A stretch of DNA of 64,000 nucleotides. Source: AC-32 sp963763475 (GTDB lineage Bacteria > Actinomycetota > Thermoleophilia > Gaiellales > Gaiellaceae). The stretch lies in assembly GCA_963763475.1 (NCBI GenBank), contig CAVXOR010000001.1, positions 186,001-250,000 of the forward strand, written 5' to 3'. The notes beneath the pieces are model-generated. The model ran no database searches. It was given only the letters and a program-made list of their open reading frames with translations, and was not told the origin of the DNA. The first letter of the stretch is position 1. Every line of letters begins with the position of its first letter. Of this stretch, positions 40,925 to 50,227 are shown one piece after another. The position numbers and the translations under genes are program-made.

Positions 40925-41463
40925 TGCTGGGTCCCGCCCATCGCGGTCTCGCGGGAATGCGAGCCGAGGATCACGCCGCCGACGGCCGCGACCAGCAGCA
41001 CGATCGAGGTGATCTCGAAGGCGAGCAGGTGGTCGGTTAGGAACAGCCGGCCGATCTCGTACGGGCGGCCGAACGAGGCCTCGATGTCTCCCTGGTGCGA
41101 GAGGCGGCCGCTCGTCTTCAGGCCCACGACCACGATCACCTCGACGAACAGCGCGGCGGAGGCCGCGACCGCACCCAGCGCCTGCCAGCTCGGCCCGCCA
41201 GCCCAGGGCGCGTCGGCCCGGTTGCCCAGGTACGCGGTGACGAACAGAAACATCACCATCACCGCGCCGGCGTAGACGAGCACCTGCGCCGCGGCGACGA
41301 ACTCCGCCGAGAGCAGCAGATACATCACCGCCAGCGAGGCGAGGTTCCCGATCAGCGAGAGCGACGAGTAGAACGGGTTCGTGAACGTGATCACCGCGAT
41401 CCCGGTCCCGAGACAGGCGAAGGCGGCCAGCACCCAGATCGCCCAGACGAGCACGTTCGCCAT
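40921..41463 (-). CDS. nuoJ: NADH-quinone oxidoreductase subunit J
   Basis: Five-helix membrane subunit, 180 aa. The family helix LSAEFVAAAQVLVYAGAVMV followed by MFLFVTAYLG is present; the last helix is FEITSIVLLVAAVGGVILG. ATG 41463 is directly next to the nuoI stop. Confidence 0.93.
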   Translation of the reverse strand: MANVLVWAIWVLAAFACLGTGIAVITFTNPFYSSLSLIGNLASLAVMYLLLSAEFVAAAQVLVYAGAVMVMFLFVTAYLGNRADAPWAGGPSWQALGAVAASAALFVEVIVVVGLKTSGRLSHQGDIEASFGRPYEIGRLFLTDHLLAFEITSIVLLVAAVGGVILGSHSRETAMGGTQQ

Positions 41464-41964
41464 CTACGAGTGCGTCTCGTAGTAGGGGATGGGAGTGTCG
41501 AACAGCTCCGGATCCGCGACCGGGACCTGCTTGATCGGCTCGGCCAGGAGCATGTCCTTCGTGTAGATCAGGTCGTCGCGCGAGTACTCGGAGAGCTCGA
41601 ACTCGTTGCCGAGAGTGATCGCGTCGAACGGGCAGGCCAGCTCGCAGTAGCCGCAGAAGATGCAGCGGCTCATGTTGATCTCGTAGATGCGCGCGTAGCG
41701 CTCGCCGGCCGAGACGCGGTTGTCCGCCGTGTTCTCGGCCGCGACGACGCGGATGCAGTCGGCCGGGCAGGCCGCCGCGCAGAGCGAGCAGCCGACGCAC
41801 TTCTCGAGTCCGTTCTCGTGCACGTGGAGCCGGTGCCGGCCGCGGAAGCGCGGGTAGACCGGCCGCTTGTACTCCGGGTACTGCTGCGTGATCGGCTTCT
41901 TGAAGATCTGCTTGAAGGTGACCCCGAAGCCCTTGATGCTGTCGATCGGATTCGCTGGCGACAT
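41464..41964 (-). CDS. nuoI: NADH-quinone oxidoreductase subunit I
   Basis: Peripheral ferredoxin-like subunit, 166 aa, carrying clusters N6a and N6b. Two 4Fe-4S motifs are seen: CVGCSLCAAACPADC near residue 56 and CIFCGYCELACPFDAI near 98. ATG 41964 immediately precedes the end of nuoH. Confidence 0.95.
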   Translation of the reverse strand: MSPANPIDSIKGFGVTFKQIFKKPITQQYPEYKRPVYPRFRGRHRLHVHENGLEKCVGCSLCAAACPADCIRVVAAENTADNRVSAGERYARIYEINMSRCIFCGYCELACPFDAITLGNEFELSEYSRDDLIYTKDMLLAEPIKQVPVADPELFDTPIPYYETHS

Positions 41965-42951
41965 CTAGAAAGCCACCACGCAGGCTGCGGTCACGAGCGC
42001 GTTGATCGTCGCCACCGGCAGGAGCACCTTCCAGCCGAAGCGCATCAGCTGGTCGTAGCGCAGCCTCGGCAGCGTCGCTCTGATCCAGAGGAAGACGAAG
42101 ATCACGAGCAGCAGCTTGATCAGGAACCAGAGCGGCCCGAGCGGCGCCCAGGGCCCGTACCAGCCGCCGAAGAAGAGCGTCACGGCCAGGGCCGAGAGCG
42201 TGATCATGTTCACGTACTCGCCCATCTGGAAGAGGCCGAAGCGCATACCGCTGTACTCGGTGTGGTAGCCGGCGACGAGCTCGGTGTCGGCCTCGGGCAG
42301 GTCGAATGGCGGGCGGTTCGTCTCGGCCACGCCGGCGATGAAGAAGACCAGCAGGCCGACGATCTGCGGGGCCGCGAACCAGATCGTCTCGTGCTGCTTC
42401 TCGACGATCGCCGGCAGCGAGAGCGACTGGCCCATGATCACCACGCCGAGCACGGCGAAGGTGAGCGAGACCTCGTACGAGACCATCTGCGCGCAGGTGC
42501 GCATCGAGCCGAGCAGCGAGTACTTCGAGTGCGAGGCCCAGCCGCCGACGATGAAGCCGTAGATCCCCAGCGAGCTGAGCGCGAAGAGCAGGATCAGGCC
42601 GATCGAGACCGGCGCCACGACGCCGCCCACGTGGTAGCCGGCGATCTCCCACCCCGGCCCGAACGGGATCACGGCGAATGCGGCCAGGGCCGTGAAGGCC
42701 GAGAGCACCGGCGCGCCGATGTAGAGCACGTCGACCGCGCTCTCCGGGTAGAAAGCCTCCTTGCGGATCAGCTTGACGAGGTCGGCGATCGGCTGCAGCA
42801 GCCCGACCGGGCCGGCGCGGTTCGGGCCGTAGCGCAGCTGCATGCGCGCGAGAACCTTCCGCTCGATCAGGGTCATGTAGGCGAAGGTGAGCATCAGCAG
42901 GTTGATGATCAGGAATGCCTTGATGATCGAGATCCACCAGGGGTCGGTCAC
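41965..42951 (-). CDS. nuoH: NADH-quinone oxidoreductase subunit H
   Basis: Membrane subunit that forms the quinone-binding chamber, 328 aa, eight helices. The signature AETNRPPFDLPEADTELVAG and YHTEYSGMRFGLFQMGEY, and the N-terminal ERKVLARMQLRYGPNRAGP, are characteristic. GTG 42951 overlaps nuoG by four bases (GTGA); earlier in-frame sequence lies inside nuoG and is not used. Confidence 0.95.
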   Translation of the reverse strand: MTDPWWISIIKAFLIINLLMLTFAYMTLIERKVLARMQLRYGPNRAGPVGLLQPIADLVKLIRKEAFYPESAVDVLYIGAPVLSAFTALAAFAVIPFGPGWEIAGYHVGGVVAPVSIGLILLFALSSLGIYGFIVGGWASHSKYSLLGSMRTCAQMVSYEVSLTFAVLGVVIMGQSLSLPAIVEKQHETIWFAAPQIVGLLVFFIAGVAETNRPPFDLPEADTELVAGYHTEYSGMRFGLFQMGEYVNMITLSALAVTLFFGGWYGPWAPLGPLWFLIKLLLVIFVFLWIRATLPRLRYDQLMRFGWKVLLPVATINALVTAACVVAF

Positions 42952-45131
42952 TTGGCCACCTCCACGCTGCCGCCCAGCTCGCCGGCGTGCTCGGCTGCGA
43001 TGCGGACGACGCCGGCGCGCACGGCTACGCTGACACGCGCCTGCAGCTCGAGCGAGGTGCCGTTGTGCGAGACGCGGACGGTCTCGCCGCTCGCGATCCC
43101 GCGGCGCTCGGCGTCCTCGGCCGAGAGCTCGACCTCGGGTGCCGGCCGCTGGAACTCCAGCTCCGGGACGCGCTCGACGGCCGGGCCGGAGAAGAGCGCC
43201 TTGTAGCGGATCAGGCGCAGGCCCTTGCCCTTCGGCGCGGGAGGAGGCTCGGGCAGCTCGGCCGCGGGAGCCTCGCTGCGGGTGCGGAGCTGTGCCTGCT
43301 CGCCGACCTCGCCGAACGGGAGCCCGTCGTAGAGGCGCTCGGACAGCTCGGCGAAGACGGCCGCCGCGTAGGGCGCCAGCTCCACGTCGAAGCGCTCGGC
43401 CAGCTTCGAGATCCACGCGAGCTCGTCCGGGGCGGGCGGGATCACGCTCCGGCGCAGACGCTGCAGGCGGCCTTCGAGGTTGACGTAGGTGCCGTCGCGC
43501 TCGAGGTAGCTCGTCCCCGGGAGCACGAGGTCGGCCCAGCCGGCGGCGAGGCTCTGGAACATCGAGGTCACGAGCACGCGCTCGGCGCGTTCGGCCAGGG
43601 CGCGCACGTTCGGGTCGGCGGCGGCCTCGTCGCCGGAGACGATCAGCAGGCCGATCTGCTCCGGCGCCTCGCTCTCGCCGTCGTCGGCGCAGGCCCAGGC
43701 GTCGGCGACGCCACGGCCGTTCGCCGTGCGAGGCAGGTGGAACGCGCCGGAGCCGGGCTTGCCTGCGAAGCCGAGCTCCTCCGCGAGCGCAGCCACGTGA
43801 GCGCCGCCGGCGCCATCCTCGCCCGACCAGATCAGGATCGCGCGCTCGCTCTGGCGCAGGCGGTCGCCGAGCTCGTCGTCCGACTGCGCGAGGCGGCGGC
43901 AGCTCTCATGCCCGTCACCCGCGTGGTGCACCTCGGCGCCGGCCCGGCGAGCGGCCTTGAGCCAGAGCTCGACCACCGGGGCCCGCTCCGGCACAGGCTC
44001 GTCCCCGAGCACGACCACGAGCTCCGCGTCGCGAATCGCCGACAGCGGCAGCCGGAACGCGTCGAGCGCCGGGCTCGTCTCCTCGGGCATCACGGCCGAG
44101 TGGCCGCCGAGCCCGGAGCGCAGCAGCTTCCCGAGCGCGTAGGCCTGCTCGACCGTCTCGGAGCCCGAGAGCGCCGTCACGATCCTGCCACCAGAATCGC
44201 GCAGCAGCCGCTCCGCTTCGTCGATCGCGTCGTCCCAGGAGATCTCCTCCAGCCCGCTCCTGCGCCGCCTCCGCAACGGGTCGGTGACGCGGTCCTCCGC
44301 GTACAGGTGCGTGAACGCGAAACGGCCCTTGTCGCAGAGCCAGCCCTCGTCGACCTCGGGGTGGTTGCGCGACAGCATCCGCTTGACCTTGCCCTCGCGC
44401 GTCGTCGCGGCGACGTTGCAGCCGACGGGGCAGAGCCCGCAGACCGTCGGCACGTTCTGGATCTCCCAGGGACGCGCCTCGAATCGGTACTGCGTCGAGG
44501 TCAGCGCGCCGACCGGGCAGAGCTCGATCACGTTGCCGGAGAAGGGCGCGCGGTAGGGCCGGTCCTCGAAGGTGGCGATCACCGACGAGGCGCCGCGGTG
44601 CTGCGCGACGAGCTGACCGTCCTCGGCCACGCTCTCGGAGAAGCGCGTGCAGCGGTAGCAGAGGATGCAGCGCTCGCGGTCGAGGGCGATCGTCGGCGAG
44701 ACTGGGATCGGCTTCTCGAGCGTCCGCTTGGCGAACTCCATGCGCGTGTTGCCCGGGCCCCAGCGGAAGGTCAGGTCCTGCAGTGGGCACTCGCCGCCCT
44801 TGTCGCAGACCGGGCAGTCGAGCGGGTGGTTGACGAGGATGAACTCGAGCGTCGCGTCCTGGCCCTCGGCCGCCCTCGGCGAGGTCTGGGCGGTTCGCAC
44901 CTTCAGCCCGTCGGCCGCGGTCATCGTGCAGCCGGCCTGGAGCTTCGGCATCCCGTCGACCTCGACCAGGCACATGCGGCAGGCCCCGACCGGAGGCCCG
45001 AGGCGCGGCTCGTAGCAGAAGACCGGGATCTCGATCCCCGCGTAGAGCGCCGCCTCGACGAGCCCGATGCCCTTCGGCACCTGCAGCACGCGGTCGTCGA
45101 TCGTGACGGTGACGAGCTCCGGCGAGGTCAC
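42948..45131 (-). CDS. nuoG: NADH-quinone oxidoreductase subunit G
   Basis: Fe-S rich peripheral arm subunit, 727 aa. In order: 2Fe-2S ligands in PVFCYEPRLGPPVGACRMCL, the HPLDCPVCDKGGECPLQDL cluster, CILCYRC with ELCPVGAL, and an extra CGLCPVGCNV cluster at the start of the molybdopterin-like domain. The C-terminal molybdopterin-dinucleotide-binding part ends SLELQARVSVAV. GTG 45131 overlaps the nuoF stop by four bases and starts just before VTIDDRVLQVPKG. Confidence 0.94.
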   Translation of the reverse strand: MTSPELVTVTIDDRVLQVPKGIGLVEAALYAGIEIPVFCYEPRLGPPVGACRMCLVEVDGMPKLQAGCTMTAADGLKVRTAQTSPRAAEGQDATLEFILVNHPLDCPVCDKGGECPLQDLTFRWGPGNTRMEFAKRTLEKPIPVSPTIALDRERCILCYRCTRFSESVAEDGQLVAQHRGASSVIATFEDRPYRAPFSGNVIELCPVGALTSTQYRFEARPWEIQNVPTVCGLCPVGCNVAATTREGKVKRMLSRNHPEVDEGWLCDKGRFAFTHLYAEDRVTDPLRRRRRSGLEEISWDDAIDEAERLLRDSGGRIVTALSGSETVEQAYALGKLLRSGLGGHSAVMPEETSPALDAFRLPLSAIRDAELVVVLGDEPVPERAPVVELWLKAARRAGAEVHHAGDGHESCRRLAQSDDELGDRLRQSERAILIWSGEDGAGGAHVAALAEELGFAGKPGSGAFHLPRTANGRGVADAWACADDGESEAPEQIGLLIVSGDEAAADPNVRALAERAERVLVTSMFQSLAAGWADLVLPGTSYLERDGTYVNLEGRLQRLRRSVIPPAPDELAWISKLAERFDVELAPYAAAVFAELSERLYDGLPFGEVGEQAQLRTRSEAPAAELPEPPPAPKGKGLRLIRYKALFSGPAVERVPELEFQRPAPEVELSAEDAERRGIASGETVRVSHNGTSLELQARVSVAVRAGVVRIAAEHAGELGGSVEVAK

Positions 45132-46445
45132 GCCGGCACCTCGGCGACGGGGGAATGCGTGTGCTGGTCCGACGGGGCCAACACGCCTTCGAGCGACGAG
45201 TCGCCGGCGTACGGGCAGCCGCCCTGCTCGACGTGGGCGACGAACTCCTCGCCCCACTTCTCCAGGTAGCTCGCGACCGGGTAGACGGCGAAGTCGCCGA
45301 GGGCGCAGAGCGACTTGCCGAGGATCCGCGAGCCGACCGACTTCAGGAGCTCGACGTCGGACAGCTCGCCGTCACCGCGTTCGAGCTTCTCGAGGATCTG
45401 CACCATCCAGCGCGTCCCCTCGCGGCACGGCGTGCACTTGCCGCACGACTCGTGCATGTAGAACTTCGTCGAGCGCAACGCGAGCTGCACCATGCAGCAA
45501 CGCTCGTCGACCACGATCAGCGACGCGGCGCCGAAGAACGTTCCGATCGCGCCCAGCGAGTCGTAGTCGAGCGGCACGTCGATCTGCCGCGCGGTCAGGG
45601 CCGGCACAGATGAGCCGCCGGGGATGACCGCCTTCAGCTGATGGCCGCCGGCGATCCCGCCCGCGTGCGTGTAGATCAGCTCGCGCATCGAGGTCCCGAG
45701 CTCGAGCTCGTAGTTGCCCGGCTTCTCGACGTTCCCGGAGACCGAGAAGACCACGGTGCCCGGCGAGCCCGGCGTGCCGATCTGCGCGAACGCGTTCGGC
45801 GCCGAGCTCGATGATCGCCGGCACGGTCGCGATCGTGCAGACGTTGTTGATCTGCGTCGGCGCCATGTACAGGCCCTGGACCGGCGGGAACGGCGGCCTC
45901 GGCCGAGGCTGGCCGCGCCGGCCCTCGAGCGAGTCGAGCAGCGCGGTCTCCTCGCCGCAGATGTAGGCGCCGGCGCCCCGGTAGACGGTGACGTTCGTCT
46001 CGCCGAAGAGCCCGGCCTCGCGCGCCTCGTCGACGGCGGCCTGCAGGATCTCGTACTCGGTCAGGTACTCGCCGCGGATGTAGATGAAGACGTCCTGCGA
46101 CTCGATCGCGTGCGCCGCGATCAGGCAGCCCTCGAGCAGGCGGTGCGGGACGCGCGCCATTACCTCCCGGTCCTTGAAGGCGCCGGGCTCGGACTCGTCG
46201 GCGTTGACGACCAGGTACTTCGGCTTGGCGCTGGCGCGGTCGATCAGTGAGGCCTTGCGGCCCATCGGGAAGCCGGCGCCCCCGCGGCCGCGCAGGTTCG
46301 CCTTCTGCAGCTCGGCGATCAGGTCGTCCGGGCTCATCGCGCGGGCCTTCGGCACCTGCTCGTAGCCGCCGATCGCCTGGTACTCGGCGAGCTTGGTCAG
46401 GTCTCGCTCTTCCGTGCCGGCGAGCAGCATTGTCCTAAGCCCCAC
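45128..46445 (-). pseudogene. nuoF: NADH-quinone oxidoreductase subunit F, split by an apparent +1 frameshift
   Basis: Flavin- and NADH-binding subunit. The first part (46445 to ~45795) has GRGGAGFPMGRK, NADESEPGAFKDREVM and YRGAGAYICGEETALL. The frame then breaks after PAIIELGAE, and AFAQIGTPGSPGTVVFSVSG continues in another frame through the N3 cluster ESCGKCTPCREGT and CALGDF to 45128. A single extra C on the coding strand near 45794 (GCC GAA C GCG TTC) explains it exactly. Both halves are otherwise intact and under coding constraint, so an assembly error is likely. GTG 46445 or ATG 46430 may be the start; AAAGGAG lies four bases before the GTG. Confidence 0.85.
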
Positions 46446-46905
46446 GGAGCTCCTTTACGATCTCGGGCACGTCGTCGGGCTTGACGTGGTGCCGGTAGCG
46501 GTGGTCCACGGCGACGACGGTCGCGTAGCCGCAGCCGCCGAGGCACTCGACCGTGCGGAGGGTGACCTCGCCGTCCTCGGTGGTCTCGCCGGGCGCGACC
46601 CCGAGCTCGGATTCGAACGCGTCGACCACCTGCTGGGCGCCGACGAGCGCGCACGAGAGGTTGGTGCAGACCTCGACCGTGTGCCGCCCGACTGGGGCGA
46701 GGTGGAACATGTCGTAGAAGGACGCCACCGCCTGGCAGTACGCAGGCGTCAGCCCGAGCGCGGAGCCGACCTGCTCGAAGGACTCGTCCGTGAGCCAACC
46801 GCCGTTCGCCTCCTGGGCGAGCCGCAGGGCCGGGATCGTCGCCGAGCGCGAGTCGGGGAACCGCTTCCCGAGCTCGCGGATCTCGGTCGTCAGCTCGGGG
46901 CTCAC
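46435..46905 (-). CDS. nuoE: NADH-quinone oxidoreductase subunit E
   Basis: Thioredoxin-like subunit with a 2Fe-2S cluster (N1a), 156 aa. Ligands follow the C-x4-C and C-x3-C pattern: EVCTNLSCAL near residue 86 and ECLGGCGYATVV near 125. GTG 46905 overlaps the nuoD stop (GTGA) and gives a normal N-terminus (SPELTTEIRELGKRFP). Confidence 0.94.
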   Translation of the reverse strand: MSPELTTEIRELGKRFPDSRSATIPALRLAQEANGGWLTDESFEQVGSALGLTPAYCQAVASFYDMFHLAPVGRHTVEVCTNLSCALVGAQQVVDAFESELGVAPGETTEDGEVTLRTVECLGGCGYATVVAVDHRYRHHVKPDDVPEIVKELRGA

Positions 46906-48174
46906 CTGTCGACCTCGCCCATCACCGTGTCGAGCGAGCCGACGATCGCGATCAGGTCGGCAACGAGCGCGTTCGACATGCAGGTCGCCGTCGCCTCCAG
47001 TGCGACGAAGCTCGGCGCCCGGAACTTGACCCGCCACGGCTTCGGCCCGCCGTCGGAGACGACGTAGCAGCCGAGCTCCCCGCGAGGCGACTCGACGGCG
47101 ACATAGACCTCGCCCTCAGGCACCCGGAACCCCTCGGTGACGATCTTGAAGTGGTGGATCAGCGACTCCATCGAGGTGTGCAGCTCCTCGCGCGGCGGGA
47201 GCACGACCTTGCGGTCGTCGGCGATCCAGGGCTGCCCCTCCATCGCCTCGAGCCGGTCGAGGCACTGGGCGACGATGCGGGTCGACTCCCGCATCTCGTC
47301 CATGTGCACCTTGTACCGGTCCCAGACGTCGCCGTTCTCGTAGACGGGCACGTCGAACTCGACCTGGTCGTAGGCGAGGTACGGCTGCGCCTTGCGCAGG
47401 TCCCAGTCGACGCCCGAGCCGCGAAGCACCGGCCCGGTCTGGCCGAGCGCGATCGCGTCATCGGCGGAGAGGAGGCCGAGCCCCTTGGTGCGCTCGAGCC
47501 AGATCGCGTTCCGGTCGACGAGCGCCTCGTAGTCGTCGACCGCCTTCGGCATCCAGGAGCAGAACTTGCGCGCCTCGGGGAAGAAGCCCGGCGGGATGTC
47601 CTCCGCGAGCCCGCCGACCTGGTAGTAGCGGGTGTGCATGCGCGTCCCGGTCACCATCTCGAACAGGTCGAGGATCTGGTCGCGCTCGCGGAAGCAGTAC
47701 CAGAACATCGAGATCGCTCCCAGCTCGAGCGCGGCCGTCGCGAGCCAGACCAGATGCGAGTGGATCCTGTTGAGCTCAGCGAGGCAGCATCCGCATCCAG
47801 GTCGCCTTCTCCGGCACCGGGAGGCCGAGTAGCTGCTCGACCGCGAGCACGAAGACGAGCTCGTTGTTCTGGAAGGAGAGGTAGTCGATCCGCGGCGCGT
47901 AGGTGATCGCCTTCCACCAGCTCTTGGCCTCCATGTTCTTCTCGAAGCCGGTGTGCAGGTAGCCGATCACCGCGCGCAGGCCGACGACGTCCTCGCCGTG
48001 CAGCTCGATGACCAGCCGCAGCACGCCGTGCGTGGACGGGTGGTTCGGGCCGAAGTTGATCTCGAGGATGTCCTCGGAGTCGCGCAGCTCCGGCGGCACC
48101 TGCAGGATCGTCGGAGTCGGCGACGGAATGCGCGAGCCCTCGTAGATCCTGGGCCGCTCGGGGGCGAGGGCCAT
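46902..48174 (-). pseudogene. nuoD: NADH-quinone oxidoreductase subunit D, split by an apparent +1 frameshift
   Basis: 49-kDa-type subunit at the quinone site. The first part (from ATG 48174) contains NFGPNHPSTHGVLRLVIEL and GYLHTGFEKNMEAKSW, then reads TWMRMLPR and stops at 47776. Removing one C from the CC at 47783-47784 restores LLAELNRIHSHLVWLAT and leads into MFWYCFRERDQILDLFE and the rest, ending PSFVALEATATCMSNALVAD and IVGSLDTVMGEVDR at 46902. The sequence on both sides is well conserved. A sequencing or assembly error is the simplest explanation; a real frameshift would disable complex I. Confidence 0.85.
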
Positions 48175-48716
48175 TACTCCTCCCCCGAGAAGCGCACCGG
48201 CTCGCCGCCGATCGGGTAGTCCTTGCGGAGCGGATGCCCCTCCCAGTCGTCCTCCATCAGGATGCGGGAGAGGTTCGGGTGGCCCTCGATCGGGATGCCC
48301 ATCATGTCCCAGGCCTCCCGCTCGTGCCAGTCGGCGGTCGGCCAGACCGAGATGACGCTCTCGACCGGCTCGTCCTCGTCCAGCCAGACCTGGACGCGCA
48401 CGCGCTGCGCGCCCGGGACGGCGACGAGGTGGTAGTTGACCGAGAAGCGCTTCGGCTTCGGCTCCGGGGTGCGCGCGTAGCCCTGCGAGCCGGGCGAGTT
48501 GAGGTCGCGGCCCCAGGCGTTGCCGATGTAGCCCGCCGGGCCGCGCGAGCCCCAGCCGAGGTAGTCGGTGGGCGTGATGTCGGCGAGCATCGAGAAGCCT
48601 TCGTTGTCGCGCAGGTGGCGGCAGGCCTCCACCAGGCGCGCCGGGTCGACCACGAGCGTCGTCTCGCTGTGGGCCTCGCGCGTCTCGACGAGCCCGGGGA
48701 CTCCCTCGTAGGTCAG
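48174..48716 (-). CDS. nuoC: NADH-quinone oxidoreductase subunit C, probable CTG start
   Basis: 30-kDa-type subunit, about 180 aa. The signature WHEREAWDMMGIPIEGHPNL and RILMEDDWEGHPLRKDYPIG is present. The region where translation should begin (TYEGVPGLVETREAHS) has no ATG, GTG or TTG in frame; CTG 48716 overlaps the nuoB stop as CTGA, in the same way that the other genes of the operon use ATGA or GTGA. The stop overlaps the nuoD start by one base (TAATG). Confidence 0.88.
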   Translation of the reverse strand: MTYEGVPGLVETREAHSETTLVVDPARLVEACRHLRDNEGFSMLADITPTDYLGWGSRGPAGYIGNAWGRDLNSPGSQGYARTPEPKPKRFSVNYHLVAVPGAQRVRVQVWLDEDEPVESVISVWPTADWHEREAWDMMGIPIEGHPNLSRILMEDDWEGHPLRKDYPIGGEPVRFSGEE

Positions 48717-49291
48717 GAGGCCACGTCCCGGAGCTCGTACGCCGGCGGGACGCCCGCCTTGATCTTCTCCTGCAGCCGCACGATGCCCTCGACCAGCGCC
48801 TCCGGCCGCGGCGGGCAACCGGGCACGTGGATGTCCACAGCGACGACCTTGTCCACGCCCTGGAGGACGGTGTAGTTGTTGAACATCCCGCCCGAGCTGG
48901 CGCAGGCGCCCATCGCGATCACCCACTTCGGCTCCAGCATCTGGTCGTAGATCTGGCGCAGCGGGGCGGCCATCTTGTGGGCGACGCGGCCGGAGACGAT
49001 CAGCAGGTCGGCCTGGCGCGGCGAGGAGCGAAAGACCTCGGCGCCGAAGCGCGCTACGTCGTAGCGCGCGGAGACGATCGACATCATCTCGATCGCGCAG
49101 CAGGCGAGGCCGAAGGTGTCCGGCCAGATCGAGCTCGACTGCGACCAGGCGACTGCCTTCTCGACGGTGGTCAGCATCAGCTCGCTCTCCAGGTCGCCGA
49201 GCTCCTGCTCGAACGCGCCCGGGCCCTTGCCGACCCACTGAACGCGCTCGGACTGGAGGCCGTAGTCGGCGAGCCGCTTCTTGTCGCTCAT
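48713..49291 (-). CDS. nuoB: NADH-quinone oxidoreductase subunit B
   Basis: Carries the terminal cluster N2, 192 aa. The ligands are in FGLACCAIEMM (adjacent cysteines), MGACASSGGMF and VPGCPPRPEALVEG. ATG 49291 overlaps the nuoA stop (ATGA). Homologues share the N-terminal extension length. Confidence 0.95.
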   Translation of the reverse strand: MSDKKRLADYGLQSERVQWVGKGPGAFEQELGDLESELMLTTVEKAVAWSQSSSIWPDTFGLACCAIEMMSIVSARYDVARFGAEVFRSSPRQADLLIVSGRVAHKMAAPLRQIYDQMLEPKWVIAMGACASSGGMFNNYTVLQGVDKVVAVDIHVPGCPPRPEALVEGIVRLQEKIKAGVPPAYELRDVAS

Positions 49292-49650
49292 CTCCAGTCC
49301 AGCGCTCCCTTGCGCCAGATGTAGACGTAGGCGAGCGCGAGGATGACGACGAAGAAGAGGAACTCGACGAAGCCGAACCAGGCGAGCTGGTGGAGGATCA
49401 CGGCGAGCGGGTACAGGAAGACGATCTCGATGTCGAAGACGATGAAGAGCATTGCCGTCAGGTAGAAGCTGATCGTGAACCGGCTGTGCACCGGCGGCCC
49501 CTCCGAGACGCCGGACTCGAACGGCAACGAGCGGACGCGCATGCGGCGATGCGGGCGAGTGGCCAGCGCGAACGAGGCGAAGACCATCGTGAGGGGAATC
49601 GCGAGCGCGAAAAGACCGTAGATCAGAAAGGGCAACCAGCTGTCCAGCAA
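49288..49650 (-). CDS. nuoA: NADH-quinone oxidoreductase subunit A
   Basis: Three-helix membrane subunit, 120 aa, first gene of the 14-gene operon. Conserved YEpxG-like segment is SLPFESGVSEGPPVHSRFTI, followed by AMLFIVFDIEIVFLYPLAVI with its acidic pair. TTG 49650 is selected because GGGGAGG lies about seven bases upstream. The operon promoter must lie between here and 49823. Confidence 0.92.
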   Translation of the reverse strand: MLDSWLPFLIYGLFALAIPLTMVFASFALATRPHRRMRVRSLPFESGVSEGPPVHSRFTISFYLTAMLFIVFDIEIVFLYPLAVILHQLAWFGFVEFLFFVVILALAYVYIWRKGALDWR

Positions 49651-49808
49651 CGCGCATCCTCCCCGCGGTCGAGCGGCCCGGAAGTTAGCAGAGTCGGCAG
49701 GGCTACGAGCGGAGAGGAAAACGGCTCAACCACGCGTGTCGCAGGTGTTACAAGGTCGGGCCGCGAAACACCCTCCCGAGGGGGATTCGGAGGGCCCGGA
49801 CCCGCTGC

Positions 49809-49814
49809 TACGAT
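49809..49814 (+). promoter_or_regulatory. -10 element TACGAT for leaderless IscA/HesB gene
   Basis: TACGAT ends eight bases before ATG 49823 and selects that ATG over an in-frame upstream ATG. Confidence 0.5.
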
Positions 49815-49822
49815 GGGCCCCG

Positions 49823-50227
49823 ATGGCGACTGCCGAGCAGCCTCTGACGATCGTCTCGCTGACCGAGAGCGCGGCGACCAAGATCCGTGACCTGATGTCC
49901 GAGGAGCCCGAAGGCGAGGCCGCGGTCCTCCGGATCGCCGTCCAGGGCGGCGGCTGCTCGGGCTTCCAGTACGCGCTCGGCTTCGACCGGGGCCCGCAGG
50001 ACGGCGACCACGAGCTCGCCAGTCATGGCGTGCCCGTCGTAGTCGACCCGTTCAGCGCGCCCTACCTGACCGGCACCGAGATCGACTGGGTCGAAGGCCT
50101 GCAGGCCGGGTTCGCGATCAACAACCCGAACGTCTCGGGCTCGTGCGGCTGCGGCCACTCCTTCCAGGTGGAAGAGGGCGAAGACCCCGCGGGCGCCGCC
50201 GGCTGCGGCTCAGGCTGCTCGCACTAG
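49823..50227 (+). CDS. Iron-sulfur cluster assembly accessory protein (IscA/SufA/HesB type)
   Basis: 134 aa A-type carrier that delivers Fe-S clusters. The three conserved cysteines are in GGGCSGFQYALGF and SGSCGCGHSFQ. It ends in an extra cysteine-containing tail (AAGCGSGCSH). Context next to complex I, which needs many clusters, fits. ATG 49823 gives the usual N-terminus (LTIVSLTESAATKIRDLM). Confidence 0.92.
   Translation: MATAEQPLTIVSLTESAATKIRDLMSEEPEGEAAVLRIAVQGGGCSGFQYALGFDRGPQDGDHELASHGVPVVVDPFSAPYLTGTEIDWVEGLQAGFAINNPNVSGSCGCGHSFQVEEGEDPAGAAGCGSGCSH

Noticed and set aside
41095..45269. Very long plus-strand open frames opposite nuoG-nuoJ
   Set aside because: Arg/Glu/Asp-rich low-complexity translations opposite a conserved operon; typical antisense open frames in high-GC DNA.
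45786..45806. Programmed ribosomal frameshift in nuoF
   Set aside because: No slippery heptamer or downstream pseudoknot seen, and the site is not known for programmed shifts.
47776..47792. TGA in nuoD read as selenocysteine
   Set aside because: The frame changes after the stop, so read-through would not restore the protein; a one-base shift does.
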